From a bacterium (lineage in GTDB: Bacteria; Verrucomicrobiota; Verrucomicrobiia; Chthoniobacterales; UBA6821): a stretch of DNA of 64,000 nt. The notes beneath the pieces are model-generated. The model was not told where the DNA came from. It saw nothing but the letters and a program-made list of their open reading frames with translations, and did no database searches. The stretch lies in NCBI GenBank assembly GCA_021849805.1, contig JAJZSL010000001.1, forward strand, positions 62,001-126,000. Reading direction: 5' to 3'. The position numbers were made by a program, and so were the translations under genes. The first letter of the stretch is position 1. The number at the start of each line of letters is the position of its first letter. Positions 57,042-64,000 of the stretch are shown piece by piece.

Positions 57042-58150
57042 TGATAAAAAAGTTTTTTCTCCTCCTTCTTCTTCCTATGTTGTGGAGTGGCTGTGCTCCC
57101 AAGCACAAGTTAGAACAGCAACCTCCTGAAGTTATTGTTGCTTCTCCTACTGAAGAAATGGTCACCAATTATGAAGATACGACAGGAACTGTTGCTGCAA
57201 CCCAGCAGATTAATGTGGTCGCACGTGTGGAAGGCTTTCTCGAGTCGATTAATTTTAATGATGGGCAACGCGTGAAAAAGGGAGATCTTCTTTTTGTTAT
57301 TGAACAAGAGAGCTATCTTCAAAAAGTCAAGCGCTCTCAAGCTCTACTCGATTATGACAACGCGCAGTATCAACGTCAGTTAGCCATGCTCAAGGAAAAT
57401 GCAACTTCTCAAGCTAACGTCGAAGAATATCTGGCCAAGGTTCAAGCAGATCGAGCGGACTTAGAATTGGCAAAAATTAATCTTAGCTACACCGAAGTTC
57501 GAGCACCTTTTGATGGTCTTCTAGGAGCGCATCAAATTGATGTCGGTGGCTACGTTGGCTCTAATCCAGCTAATCCCACCGTGCTTGTTACCCTAGAGGC
57601 GATAACTCCCGTCTATGTCAATTTCAATATCAACATGCGTGATGCACTTCAACTACGTGAAGAGCTTCGAGCACTAGGTCAAGGCAATAAGGAAATTGTT
57701 GGTACACTTCCTATTTTTGTGGCTCTTGCCAATGAAGAAGGTTTCCCACATGAAGGAATCCTCGATTTCCTCAATAATAGTCTTGATAGCTCAACAGGAA
57801 CTATCCAAGCACGTGCTATTTTTCCTAATGAAGATTTAGCACTGATTCCTGGCTTTTTTGTGACAGTGCGTGCAGCGATAGGACCTCCTTTCTTAGCATT
57901 AACGATTCCCAGTGCTGTGATTCAAAGTGACCAAGGAGGAGAATTCGTTCTTACTGTCAATGAACATCAAGAGGTAGAAGAACATTACGTACTCTTAGGT
58001 CCTAAAAAAGGAACTTCTCGAGCTCTTCTCAAAGGAATTGGTAAAAAAGATCATGTTATTATCTCTGGACTCACACGAGTTAAAGTAGGAATGAAGGTCC
58101 GTACGGAAGAAACTCCTCCTAAAACTCTTTTTAATCCAACGTTAAAATAA
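57038..58150 (+). CDS. RND-type periplasmic adaptor lipoprotein (membrane fusion protein)
   Basis: Connects an inner-membrane pump to the outer-membrane channel. The signal ends in LPMLWSGCAP, so a lipoprotein. The barrel-sandwich hybrid is formed by NVVARVEGFLESINFNDGQRVKKGD and VRAPFDGLLGAHQIDVGGYVG; an alpha-hairpin with LKENATSQANVEEYLAKVQ lies between them. 370 residues, complete. Translation is coupled to the channel gene by ATGA. The usual RND pump gene, expected next, is missing: prfB on the other strand follows. Confidence 0.92.
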   Translation: MMIKKFFLLLLLPMLWSGCAPKHKLEQQPPEVIVASPTEEMVTNYEDTTGTVAATQQINVVARVEGFLESINFNDGQRVKKGDLLFVIEQESYLQKVKRSQALLDYDNAQYQRQLAMLKENATSQANVEEYLAKVQADRADLELAKINLSYTEVRAPFDGLLGAHQIDVGGYVGSNPANPTVLVTLEAITPVYVNFNINMRDALQLREELRALGQGNKEIVGTLPIFVALANEEGFPHEGILDFLNNSLDSSTGTIQARAIFPNEDLALIPGFFVTVRAAIGPPFLALTIPSAVIQSDQGGEFVLTVNEHQEVEEHYVLLGPKKGTSRALLKGIGKKDHVIISGLTRVKVGMKVRTEETPPKTLFNPTLK

Positions 58151-58210
58151 TAATTGTACGCTGTAGTATGGTGAAAACTCTTATGCCTCTTCAAGCAGTC
58201 GTCATCAAAG

Positions 58211-59315
58211 CTACTGAGAGCGTAGTTTTGCCTCAATGAAGAGGTCAATCTCTCCATCCATCACACCAGTAATATCACTGGTTTGAGTGTTGGTACGATG
58301 ATCTTTAACCATTTGATAGGGTTGAAAAACATAAGAGCGAATTTGGTTGCCCCAAGCAATTTCTCCTTTTTCACCATATTGCTCATCGAGTTGAGCTCGC
58401 TTTTTTTCAGCTTCCAAATGGTAGATTTTTGCTTTGAGCATTTTGAGTGCTAAAAGACGATTCTTAAGCTGGCTCCGTTCTGCTTGGCAAGCCACCACAA
58501 CGCCAGTAGGAAGGTGAGTCATGCGAACAGCAGTTTCAACTTTGTTAACATTTTGACCACCTTTACCACCAGAGCGATATGTATCAACTCGAATATCTTT
58601 TTCATCAATTTCAATAGGAGCATCTTCAATATCAGGAACCGCATCAACACTCGCAAAGGAAGTGTGACGGCGTTTGTTTGCATCAAAAGGAGAAATACGC
58701 ACTAAACGATGCACTCCTCGTTCTGTTTGCAAATAACCAAAAGCATATTCACCACGTACAAGAAGTGTGATCGACTTAATGCCAGCTTCTTCTCCTTCTT
58801 GAATATCGATGATTGTAGAGCTGTAATTGTGACGTTCGATCCACCGCTGGTACATGCGCAGTAACATTGATGCCCAATCGCATGATTCCGTTCCACCTGC
58901 TCCAGCATGAATGGTAAGAAAGAGATCAGCTTGGTCAAACTCACCATGGAGAAGCTGTAAAATCTCAAACTTTTCAAGATCATCCGTGAGCTTTCTCCAT
59001 TCATTATGGACTTCCTTGATGGCTATTGCCCTCTCTTCCTCAGTTACTGCTTCTTCAGCGATGGACTTGAGTAATTGCAGGTCAGCAACTCGCTCTTCAA
59101 GAGCCATGAGAGGAGTAAGCTTAGAGCGGAGTTGGGAGAGACGTTCTACATCATGTTGGGCATCTTCTCGCCGATCCCAAAAATTTGGGAGGGCCATGCG
59201 AGCTTCAATTTGAGTTAATTCTTCGCTGAGGGAAGGAACATCAAAGAAACCTCCGCAAACTACTGAGGCGTTCAGTGAGAGCGGAGGTATCCAAGGCAAT
59301 TAGGTCAAAGGACAT
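58211..59315 (-). CDS. prfB: Peptide chain release factor 2 with programmed +1 frameshift
   Basis: Recognises UGA and UAA stop codons. Translation starts at ATG 59315 ([19 protein letters not shown]...), runs 24 codons to CTT TGA (stop at 59241-59243), and shifts +1 so that the next codon is GAT, giving about 367 residues. The downstream part has the tripeptide SPF in [15 protein letters not shown] and the GGQ motif in [12 protein letters not shown]. The element is described separately. The alternative in-frame ATG at 59299 would yield an N-terminus foreign to RF2. Confidence 0.95.
59241..59256 (-). promoter_or_regulatory. prfB programmed +1 frameshift element
   Basis: On the minus strand, GCGGAGG (Shine-Dalgarno-like) is followed by TTT, the slippery CTT and the in-frame TGA, then T. 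The spacing of three bases between the G-rich stretch and CTT equals that in E. coli prfB (AGGGGG-TAT-CTT-TGA). Autoregulation follows from RF2 competing at its own UGA. Confidence 0.93.
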
Positions 59316-59448
59316 AGCAGAGAAAAATAAATATGAAGCTGACTATAGTAAACCCATTTTCTCCTTTAGCCAAGCAAGGGGAAGTAATTTTTATTCTTCT
59401 TGATCCTCTGGTCAAGAGTAGTAATGATAATTGTCCTTTTTTTGAGTT

Positions 59449-59522
59449 CGGGCCGTAGCTTAGCTTGGTAGAGCGCTTGGATGGGGTCCAAGAGGTCGTG
59501 GGTTCGAATCCCGCCGGCCCGA
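59449..59522 (+). tRNA. tRNA-Pro (anticodon GGG)
   Basis: Cloverleaf of 74 nt: acceptor CGGGCCG/CGGCCCG, anticodon stem CTTGG/CCAAG with loop ATGGGGT and anticodon GGG at 59483-59485, T arm GTGGG-TTCGAAT-CCCGC, discriminator A. The first base C is typical of tRNA-Pro. CCA is not encoded. It sits between prfB and the hydrolase gene. Confidence 0.95.
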
Positions 59523-59552
59523 TAGTTCTCCTCTATTGTGACCTTCCTAATC

Positions 59553-60656
59553 ATGCCGGGGTTCAATCGCAGTCCTCTTTTTCTTTTTACCTTATTCATC
59601 TTATTGACTTGGAGGTTAGGATGGACTAAGGAAGAGCAGAAGCAACCTCTTGAGCAGTTGCGCATTGTGAGCTTTGGTCATTCTTTCTTAGAGAAGAGGC
59701 CTCATTACCTCTACTTGCCTTCTCATTTAGATCCCAAGCGTGACTACTGGTTAGTTTGCTATATTCATGGAGCTCATGGTTGTGGAAGAGCCGATGTAGT
59801 GAGTCTTGAGGATTTTGTAAAGCGTGGTGACTGCCTTGGAATGGCTCCGAGTCTCGATCATGGATTTCAGTTGCTCAACAGTGGAACTGACAAAGAGCTT
59901 CTTCAGGTGATTGATGAACTTAGGAAACACTATCGACTTCATAGAACATTCTTCCTCTATGGTCACTCTGCAGGAGCTCAATTCGTCCATCGTTTTACAA
60001 TGCGCTATCCTCATTTAGTCCTTGGCTCTGCTGCTTCTTCGGCTGGAACTTGGGCAACAGGAGGGATCTATCATCAGCTTAATCCTGCTCTCCGAGAGAA
60101 ACCAATTGGGATTTGTTGTGGTAGGGAGGATCAACAACGAGTGGGAGCTCGTATCGAAAAACTCTTCTTGGAGCAAAGCAATACTCCCTTCATCTCCTCA
60201 GTTAGAAGCCAAGATCCAGGCTGGAGCCGCGTGGAGTGGTTCAGGCAATTTGAGAAGCAATTGGAGGAAGGGAACTATTTTTTTAAATCGAAAGAAATTT
60301 GGGGGCTAGGGCATCAGCTCAGGAACAATGACCAAGAAGAACTAGCACTGGAGGCTTTTCTTCTGGGAACATCCGGAATGCTTCCTCAAGAGAGAGAAGC
60401 ATATGATCATGCTCTAGCGCTTCATCAACTCAAGGGGGCTAATTTGGCAGGTATCTCTAAGGAGCTAGAAAAATTAGATCATTATTTAGCAAGTCGCTCA
60501 TCAATCGTACTTTTTAACAAGCTTAGTAAGCATGGTTGGAAACTGGGCTCCTCAGCACTAGAGCGATGTCGACAATCTTCTCAAGCATTTATAGAAGAGG
60601 AGAAAGCCCGACTTAAACTCGATACTTCTTTCTCTTACTTCTCTCTTCAGTTTTAG
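59553..60656 (+). CDS. Secreted or membrane-anchored alpha/beta hydrolase
   Basis: Predicted serine esterase. An N-terminal hydrophobic segment (LFLFTLFILLTWRLGW) acts as signal or anchor. HYLYLPSHLDPKRDYWLVCYIHG leads to the oxyanion hole region, and FLYGHSAGAQFVHRF has the nucleophile in GHSAG (Ser139). It resembles the poly(3-hydroxybutyrate) depolymerase/esterase D type. The C-terminal 120 residues after the hydrolase core are helical and unassigned. ATG 59553 preferred over GTG 59538. Substrate unknown. Confidence 0.75.
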   Translation: MPGFNRSPLFLFTLFILLTWRLGWTKEEQKQPLEQLRIVSFGHSFLEKRPHYLYLPSHLDPKRDYWLVCYIHGAHGCGRADVVSLEDFVKRGDCLGMAPSLDHGFQLLNSGTDKELLQVIDELRKHYRLHRTFFLYGHSAGAQFVHRFTMRYPHLVLGSAASSAGTWATGGIYHQLNPALREKPIGICCGREDQQRVGARIEKLFLEQSNTPFISSVRSQDPGWSRVEWFRQFEKQLEEGNYFFKSKEIWGLGHQLRNNDQEELALEAFLLGTSGMLPQEREAYDHALALHQLKGANLAGISKELEKLDHYLASRSSIVLFNKLSKHGWKLGSSALERCRQSSQAFIEEEKARLKLDTSFSYFSLQF

Positions 60657-60673
60657 AGAGATGATGATTTTTG

Positions 60674-62524
60674 TTATGGCATTAAGAGGCATGGCTTGAT
60701 CGAAGGGGGGTCGAAGAGAATGTTTCCTCGTTGCGAGGGATCTAGGAAAGAGACTAATGTTGAGAAGAGGATCGGATTTTGGTTAACGGATTCCAAGGCT
60801 GCTTTTGAGAAATGATGAAGTTGTAGGATGAGGATTGAATTGTAATAGGCAGCTGCTAGAGCTTGACGTTCTGTTGGGGCAAGAGCTTGAACTTCTGAAG
60901 AATCAAAGAGGATTTGAAGAGGAGTTTCTGGTGAGATCAAATTTTCTTTTCCATAAAGTGTTACTCCTTTTCCAAGAGCAATGGGTCTCCATCCTAAAGC
61001 ATTTAAAAAGCGATTCTGCCAATCGAAACGACTGTTTTCAACAAGTGCTATCTGTACATTATAACGATCCAACAGTGTGTTCTCTTCTGATTGTGTCAGT
61101 GCATTGTAATCTTGCCAAAGACTTGTAGGATGAGGAGCAAAGAAGCCATCAATAAAAACCTTTTTCTTTTTTTGCCAAAAAAAAGAGGCGTAGCTGCCTG
61201 TAACAATAGTTGTGAAGCATGGTGCCGAGGGAAAAAATTGCTCAGCAAATTGATAAACCTCCTCACTAAAAACAGCTGCTTTTCCTATACCAACAATACG
61301 ACCCTTTTCCTTAAAAAAGAATTCGCTTTGATGGCTAGCAATAAAACCTAGAATGCTCAACGAAAGTAGAAAAGCTATTAGAGCGCATGCAGGAGGTATG
61401 ATCTTAAGGAGCGCTCTAGGCCAGTAGTGCATATCAGGAATGGTGCTAACCAAGATAAAAATAGAAGCGATAGCTAAATATCCTGTCCCTCGAAAATAGC
61501 AGATTCCAAAATAGGTAGTTAGTAGTAGGAGTGTTGTCATTCCCCATTTGTAAGGAGTTGGAAACAACAAAAGAGCAATCCACGCTAGCAAGGCAAGTAA
61601 TAGTGAGCACCAAGCTGCTGGATGGTGAAGCACTCTCCATGTTGGAAGAAAATCTCCACTGAGAGGAATTTGCTTGTTTACCCAAATAGGTTGGGTGATT
61701 TGAGAAAGCATATTTTGAGAGTCAGGGCCTGATAGTGATTTTGCATTCTCAAAATGTGTTATGAAAGAAGCAGCATTTCTTACTCCTGCTGTGAGAAGTT
61801 GCCTGGGCTGCCAGCTATAAGTAAGAGTGAAAAGAAAAATAGTTAGTAGTATCAACAACATCCTTGTTGTAGAGATTGGAAATGAAAAGTTCCTCTTTTG
61901 AGATTTCTTTACTATCCAATGGAGAACTTCTCCTCCATAGAGAAGAAAAAGTGAAATCATTCCTAAAAAATAGGAGGGATGAATCCATGACCAACATAGA
62001 AAGAGAAGAGGATAAAGGAAAAATATTTTGTGGTTTTTCTCATCTTTCTGCTCAATGTAGAGCAGCAAAGTAAGAGGAAAGAAAGCCAGTGAGATAATAG
62101 AATTTCTCACTATCTGGAGTTGAGAAGTTCCAAGGCAAAAGAAAACAAAGAGTAAGTATCCTAGAGAAATCCAACGTGGATCTTGCTTCAATCGGTTATA
62201 CCATGGAAGAAAAAGAAGGAAATAAGCTCCTCCTAAGAGAGAAAAGAATACCAGCAGCTCTAGTGCTACCACACCTCCAGCACGCATGAGCAAGGCCAGG
62301 GCAATATCTCCTAAAAAAGTATTAGGAAGTTCTCGGAGATAATGAGTTGTTGTAGGAGTGAAATAAAAAAGATCTGCTGAAGGAAAAATCGTATGTTCTC
62401 GCAACATTTCTTCTCCCCAAGCAATGTGCCACCAAACATCCGAATTATGAATATGAAAAAAACTGACTCCTCCCCCCAAGACGAGAACACTGAGTTCTAG
62501 AATCCAAATAAGCTTTCGGCTCAT
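60674..62524 (-). CDS. Multi-spanning membrane protein, GT-C-like
   Basis: About 616 residues with some twelve membrane helices in the first 430, followed by a soluble domain of about 190. The first external loop reads NSDVWWHIAWGEEML and then LRELPNTFLGDIALALLM; a D-x-W-W-H-I-x-x-G loop is typical of large polytopic GT-C-like proteins, possibly lipid-linked glycosyltransferases. I prefer ATG 62524; ATG 62545 lies in the loop of the terminator hairpin of the upstream gene and would be poorly accessible. Exact function unknown. Confidence 0.65.
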   Translation of the reverse strand: MSRKLIWILELSVLVLGGGVSFFHIHNSDVWWHIAWGEEMLREHTIFPSADLFYFTPTTTHYLRELPNTFLGDIALALLMRAGGVVALELLVFFSLLGGAYFLLFLPWYNRLKQDPRWISLGYLLFVFFCLGTSQLQIVRNSIISLAFFPLTLLLYIEQKDEKNHKIFFLYPLLFLCWSWIHPSYFLGMISLFLLYGGEVLHWIVKKSQKRNFSFPISTTRMLLILLTIFLFTLTYSWQPRQLLTAGVRNAASFITHFENAKSLSGPDSQNMLSQITQPIWVNKQIPLSGDFLPTWRVLHHPAAWCSLLLALLAWIALLLFPTPYKWGMTTLLLLTTYFGICYFRGTGYLAIASIFILVSTIPDMHYWPRALLKIIPPACALIAFLLSLSILGFIASHQSEFFFKEKGRIVGIGKAAVFSEEVYQFAEQFFPSAPCFTTIVTGSYASFFWQKKKKVFIDGFFAPHPTSLWQDYNALTQSEENTLLDRYNVQIALVENSRFDWQNRFLNALGWRPIALGKGVTLYGKENLISPETPLQILFDSSEVQALAPTERQALAAAYYNSILILQLHHFSKAALESVNQNPILFSTLVSFLDPSQRGNILFDPPSIKPCLLMP

Positions 62525-62527
62525 AAC

Positions 62528-62560
62528 AAAAAACATCCTGGACATGATCCAGGATGTTTT
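62528..62560 (-). terminator. Rho-independent terminator of the secreted-protein gene
   Basis: A perfect 13-base-pair stem (62530-62542 with 62548-62560) with a five-base loop. In the minus-strand direction it ends in a run of six T residues, 29 bases after the stop of the gene at 62589. It overlaps the beginning of the longest frame of the next minus-strand gene. Confidence 0.88.
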
Positions 62561-62588
62561 TAAAAGTCAACTGTTTTTAGCAATCATA

Positions 62589-63110
62589 CTAATCTTGCAC
62601 TACTGCATCACTTCCAAGGACAATATAAGGAGGGATAAATGCTGGTTTCCTTGGAATCTCTGAAGTTGAAAAAAGGCGTTGAGTTGATACTCCAGCATCA
62701 CTTCCAAGTTTTACAAAAGGAACATCAAGAAATCTAGTAGTCGTATACCAAGAGGAAGCATCAGAAGAAATAGAAACAAAGTCACTACCGGTGATGTAGA
62801 AGAGATGCGTTGTGTCATCAGAAGTCAAAGTGAGCGCTGGGCTTGGGAAAGAGAGCGTTTTTGTATAGATATCCTCTGATGTATTCTCATAGGAGAGACC
62901 ACCTACAAAGACATTATATTTAAAAATTCCTTTTTGGTGACCTCGTTCAGATTGTTCTAAAAAAATTGATCTCCAACCAGCTTGAGTATCGAAATAATGA
63001 TGAAGAAGTACAATTTTACGAGAATCAGGAACTGGTTGGGCAGCCATTGAGAACGTGGACCAAGCAAGTAGCAAAAACAAGGCAGTTTTCAGTGTGAGAT
63101 GAAGTTTCAT
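62589..63110 (-). CDS. Secreted protein of unknown function
   Basis: Not recognised. 173 residues with a clear signal peptide (LFLLLAWSTFSMAAQ). The mature protein is Ser/Thr-rich, likely beta-stranded, without Cys. LGSDA occurs twice near the C-terminus (FVKLGSDAGVS and IVLGSDAVVQ), reflected in a 14-base direct repeat in DNA. It has its own terminator and lies alone. Possibly a surface-exposed or periplasmic protein. Confidence 0.65.
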   Translation of the reverse strand: MKLHLTLKTALFLLLAWSTFSMAAQPVPDSRKIVLLHHYFDTQAGWRSIFLEQSERGHQKGIFKYNVFVGGLSYENTSEDIYTKTLSFPSPALTLTSDDTTHLFYITGSDFVSISSDASSWYTTTRFLDVPFVKLGSDAGVSTQRLFSTSEIPRKPAFIPPYIVLGSDAVVQD

Positions 63111-63419
63111 TTGAGTTATTGTAATATCGTGGAATAGTTAAGCGCTAATTAGCCAACTGGACTAATTGGACATGCATTCAATTAGCTTGAATGCTTCTCG
63201 ATGTCATTGAAATGAATCTATCAACCTTCAGAACTTTGTGAAAAAGCAGCGCAAAGAGTATCGATCATAAAATACTACTCTCCAAGATAAAAATGATTTC
63301 TAGAAGAGAATTCCTCTAGAAGCTACATTTCATCTCCATTGCCGTCATCTTTTTGAAGTTTTGCTAAAAGAGCTTTCCTTGCTTGATAGCAAAGCTTTCT
63401 TTCTATTACCGTTTTGGGA
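63111..63419. other. Divergent intergenic region with inverted repeats before ruvA
   Basis: About 309 bases without a gene. A perfect 8-base-pair hairpin GCATTCAA/TTGAATGC (63174-63181 and 63187-63194) lies next to two copies of CTAATT; another inverted repeat with TTCTAGA/TCTAGAA arms lies near 63299-63323. Neither ends in a T run. They may be operators or part of the promoter region of either gene; I cannot decide. Confidence 0.45.
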
Positions 63420-64000
63420 ATGATTACTTTTGTTGAAGGAGTGCTCGAGAAAGTGTTGCCCACCATGGTCGTGATTAATGCTCATGGAATTGGTTATCAA
63501 ATTCTCATCCCACTTTCTAGCTTTGAGCGAATGCCGCCAGTTGGGTCCCTCTTGCGAATTATCACTCACCATCACGTGCGTGAGGATGTTCAGCTGCTTT
63601 ATGGCTTTTATTCTGAAGCAGAGAGAGATCTTTTTCGGCTTCTTATCACGCACGTCTCTGGTATTGGTCCTAAGATGGCTCTCTCCATCCTCAGTGGTAT
63701 GTCCTTAGAGCAATTCAAGTCAGCGGTGATTTCCTCAGACATTACTGCGATTTCAAAAATTCCTGGTGTTGGCAAGAAAACTGCTCAGCGTGTGGTCCTA
63801 GAGCTCAAAGATAAGCTTGGTGTCGCTGCTCAATGGGAAGCTGCTTCGCTTCAACAAGAACGTCCAGGAGGAGAGAAGTATTTGCACGATGCCATTTTGG
63901 CCTTGATTTCTCTTGGATATAAACAAGGTGAAGCGGAGCGTGAAGCTCGTCAGGTTCTTGCTGCTTTTGGCGAAATGAGCTCAACAGAAGAAATTGTCCG
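63420..64000 (+). CDS. ruvA: Holliday junction DNA-binding protein RuvA, 3'-truncated by window edge
   Basis: Binds Holliday junctions and loads RuvB. The frame opens with ATG at 63420 (MITFVEGVLEKVLPTMVVI) and is open to the last base. The OB fold domain contains the typical VREDVQLLYGFYSEAERDLF, followed by two helix-hairpin-helix motifs (THVSGIGPKMALSIL and KIPGVGKKTAQRVVLELK). The C-terminal domain III that contacts RuvB starts with DAILALISLGY; only the end is missing. ruvB lies at 28.7 kb. Confidence 0.95.
   Translation, partial: MITFVEGVLEKVLPTMVVINAHGIGYQILIPLSSFERMPPVGSLLRIITHHHVREDVQLLYGFYSEAERDLFRLLITHVSGIGPKMALSILSGMSLEQFKSAVISSDITAISKIPGVGKKTAQRVVLELKDKLGVAAQWEAASLQQERPGGEKYLHDAILALISLGYKQGEAEREARQVLAAFGEMSSTEEIV

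Overview
The window is chromosomal DNA from a Gram-negative, moderately AT-rich bacterium. It is densely packed with intact housekeeping genes and has no insertion sequence, phage gene or CRISPR array that I can see. The Gram-negative reading rests on outer-membrane efflux, lipoprotein, MsbA-type exporter and L,D-transpeptidase genes. Futalosine-pathway menaquinone genes (mqnC, mqnP), a long-form IspH, meso-DAP type lysine/peptidoglycan genes (lysA) and a predicted ceramide locus together point to the PVC group, most likely a Verrucomicrobiota relative. That placement is an inference from gene content, not proof. Many genes have no obvious Shine-Dalgarno sequence; several neighbouring pairs are coupled by ATGA, TTGA or TAATG overlaps.

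Layout. 1-5.6 kb: truA (cut by the window edge), a secreted amidase, a class D beta-lactamase-like protein, a free-standing 5'-3' exonuclease, truB and an NrnA-like DHH phosphoesterase. 5.6-9.9 kb: a minus-strand translation/transcription block read nusA-infB-rbfA-small ORF-nrnA-truB. 10-13.2 kb: nth, then mqnP-mqnC and a HIT-like gene. 13.5-22.8 kb: rpsU, an SDR enzyme, an orphan sigma-54 response regulator, dcd, an HU gene with a strong terminator, mdh, two tandem fucosyltransferase-like genes, thiE-ybaB. 23-32.5 kb: lysA, then ligA/sulfatase-modifying-factor-like/cutA and ruvB/yyaL coupled pairs, and a secreted peroxiredoxin. 32.6 kb: tRNA-Lys and a type II secretion/pilus F protein.

The most interesting region is 34.2-44.2 kb. 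It carries, on the minus strand, an MsbA-like ABC exporter, two related glycosyltransferase-like genes, serine palmitoyltransferase, a GNAT-fold acyltransferase and a ceramide-reductase-like dehydrogenase. I read this as a bacterial (glyco)sphingolipid synthesis and export locus. It is interrupted by an oppositely oriented 637-residue protein of unknown function, and the acyltransferase start lies 146 nt inside the end of the serine palmitoyltransferase gene.

44.7-64 kb: two GT-C-like membrane proteins, tRNA-Met (or Ile2), rpsT, a small membrane protein coupled to an MFS transporter, a tandem CbiX-like protein with a YkgJ-family cysteine-cluster protein, two unknown proteins that may be cytoplasmic or exported without a classical signal, an L,D-transpeptidase lipoprotein, ispH, an outer-membrane factor plus adaptor without a recognisable inner-membrane pump, prfB with a canonical +1 programmed frameshift, tRNA-Pro, a serine hydrolase, and ruvA running off the end. 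Four long proteins without signal peptides and with Ser/Asn-rich starts (14.8, 39.3, 51.1 and 53.2 kb) are the main unexplained coding content.
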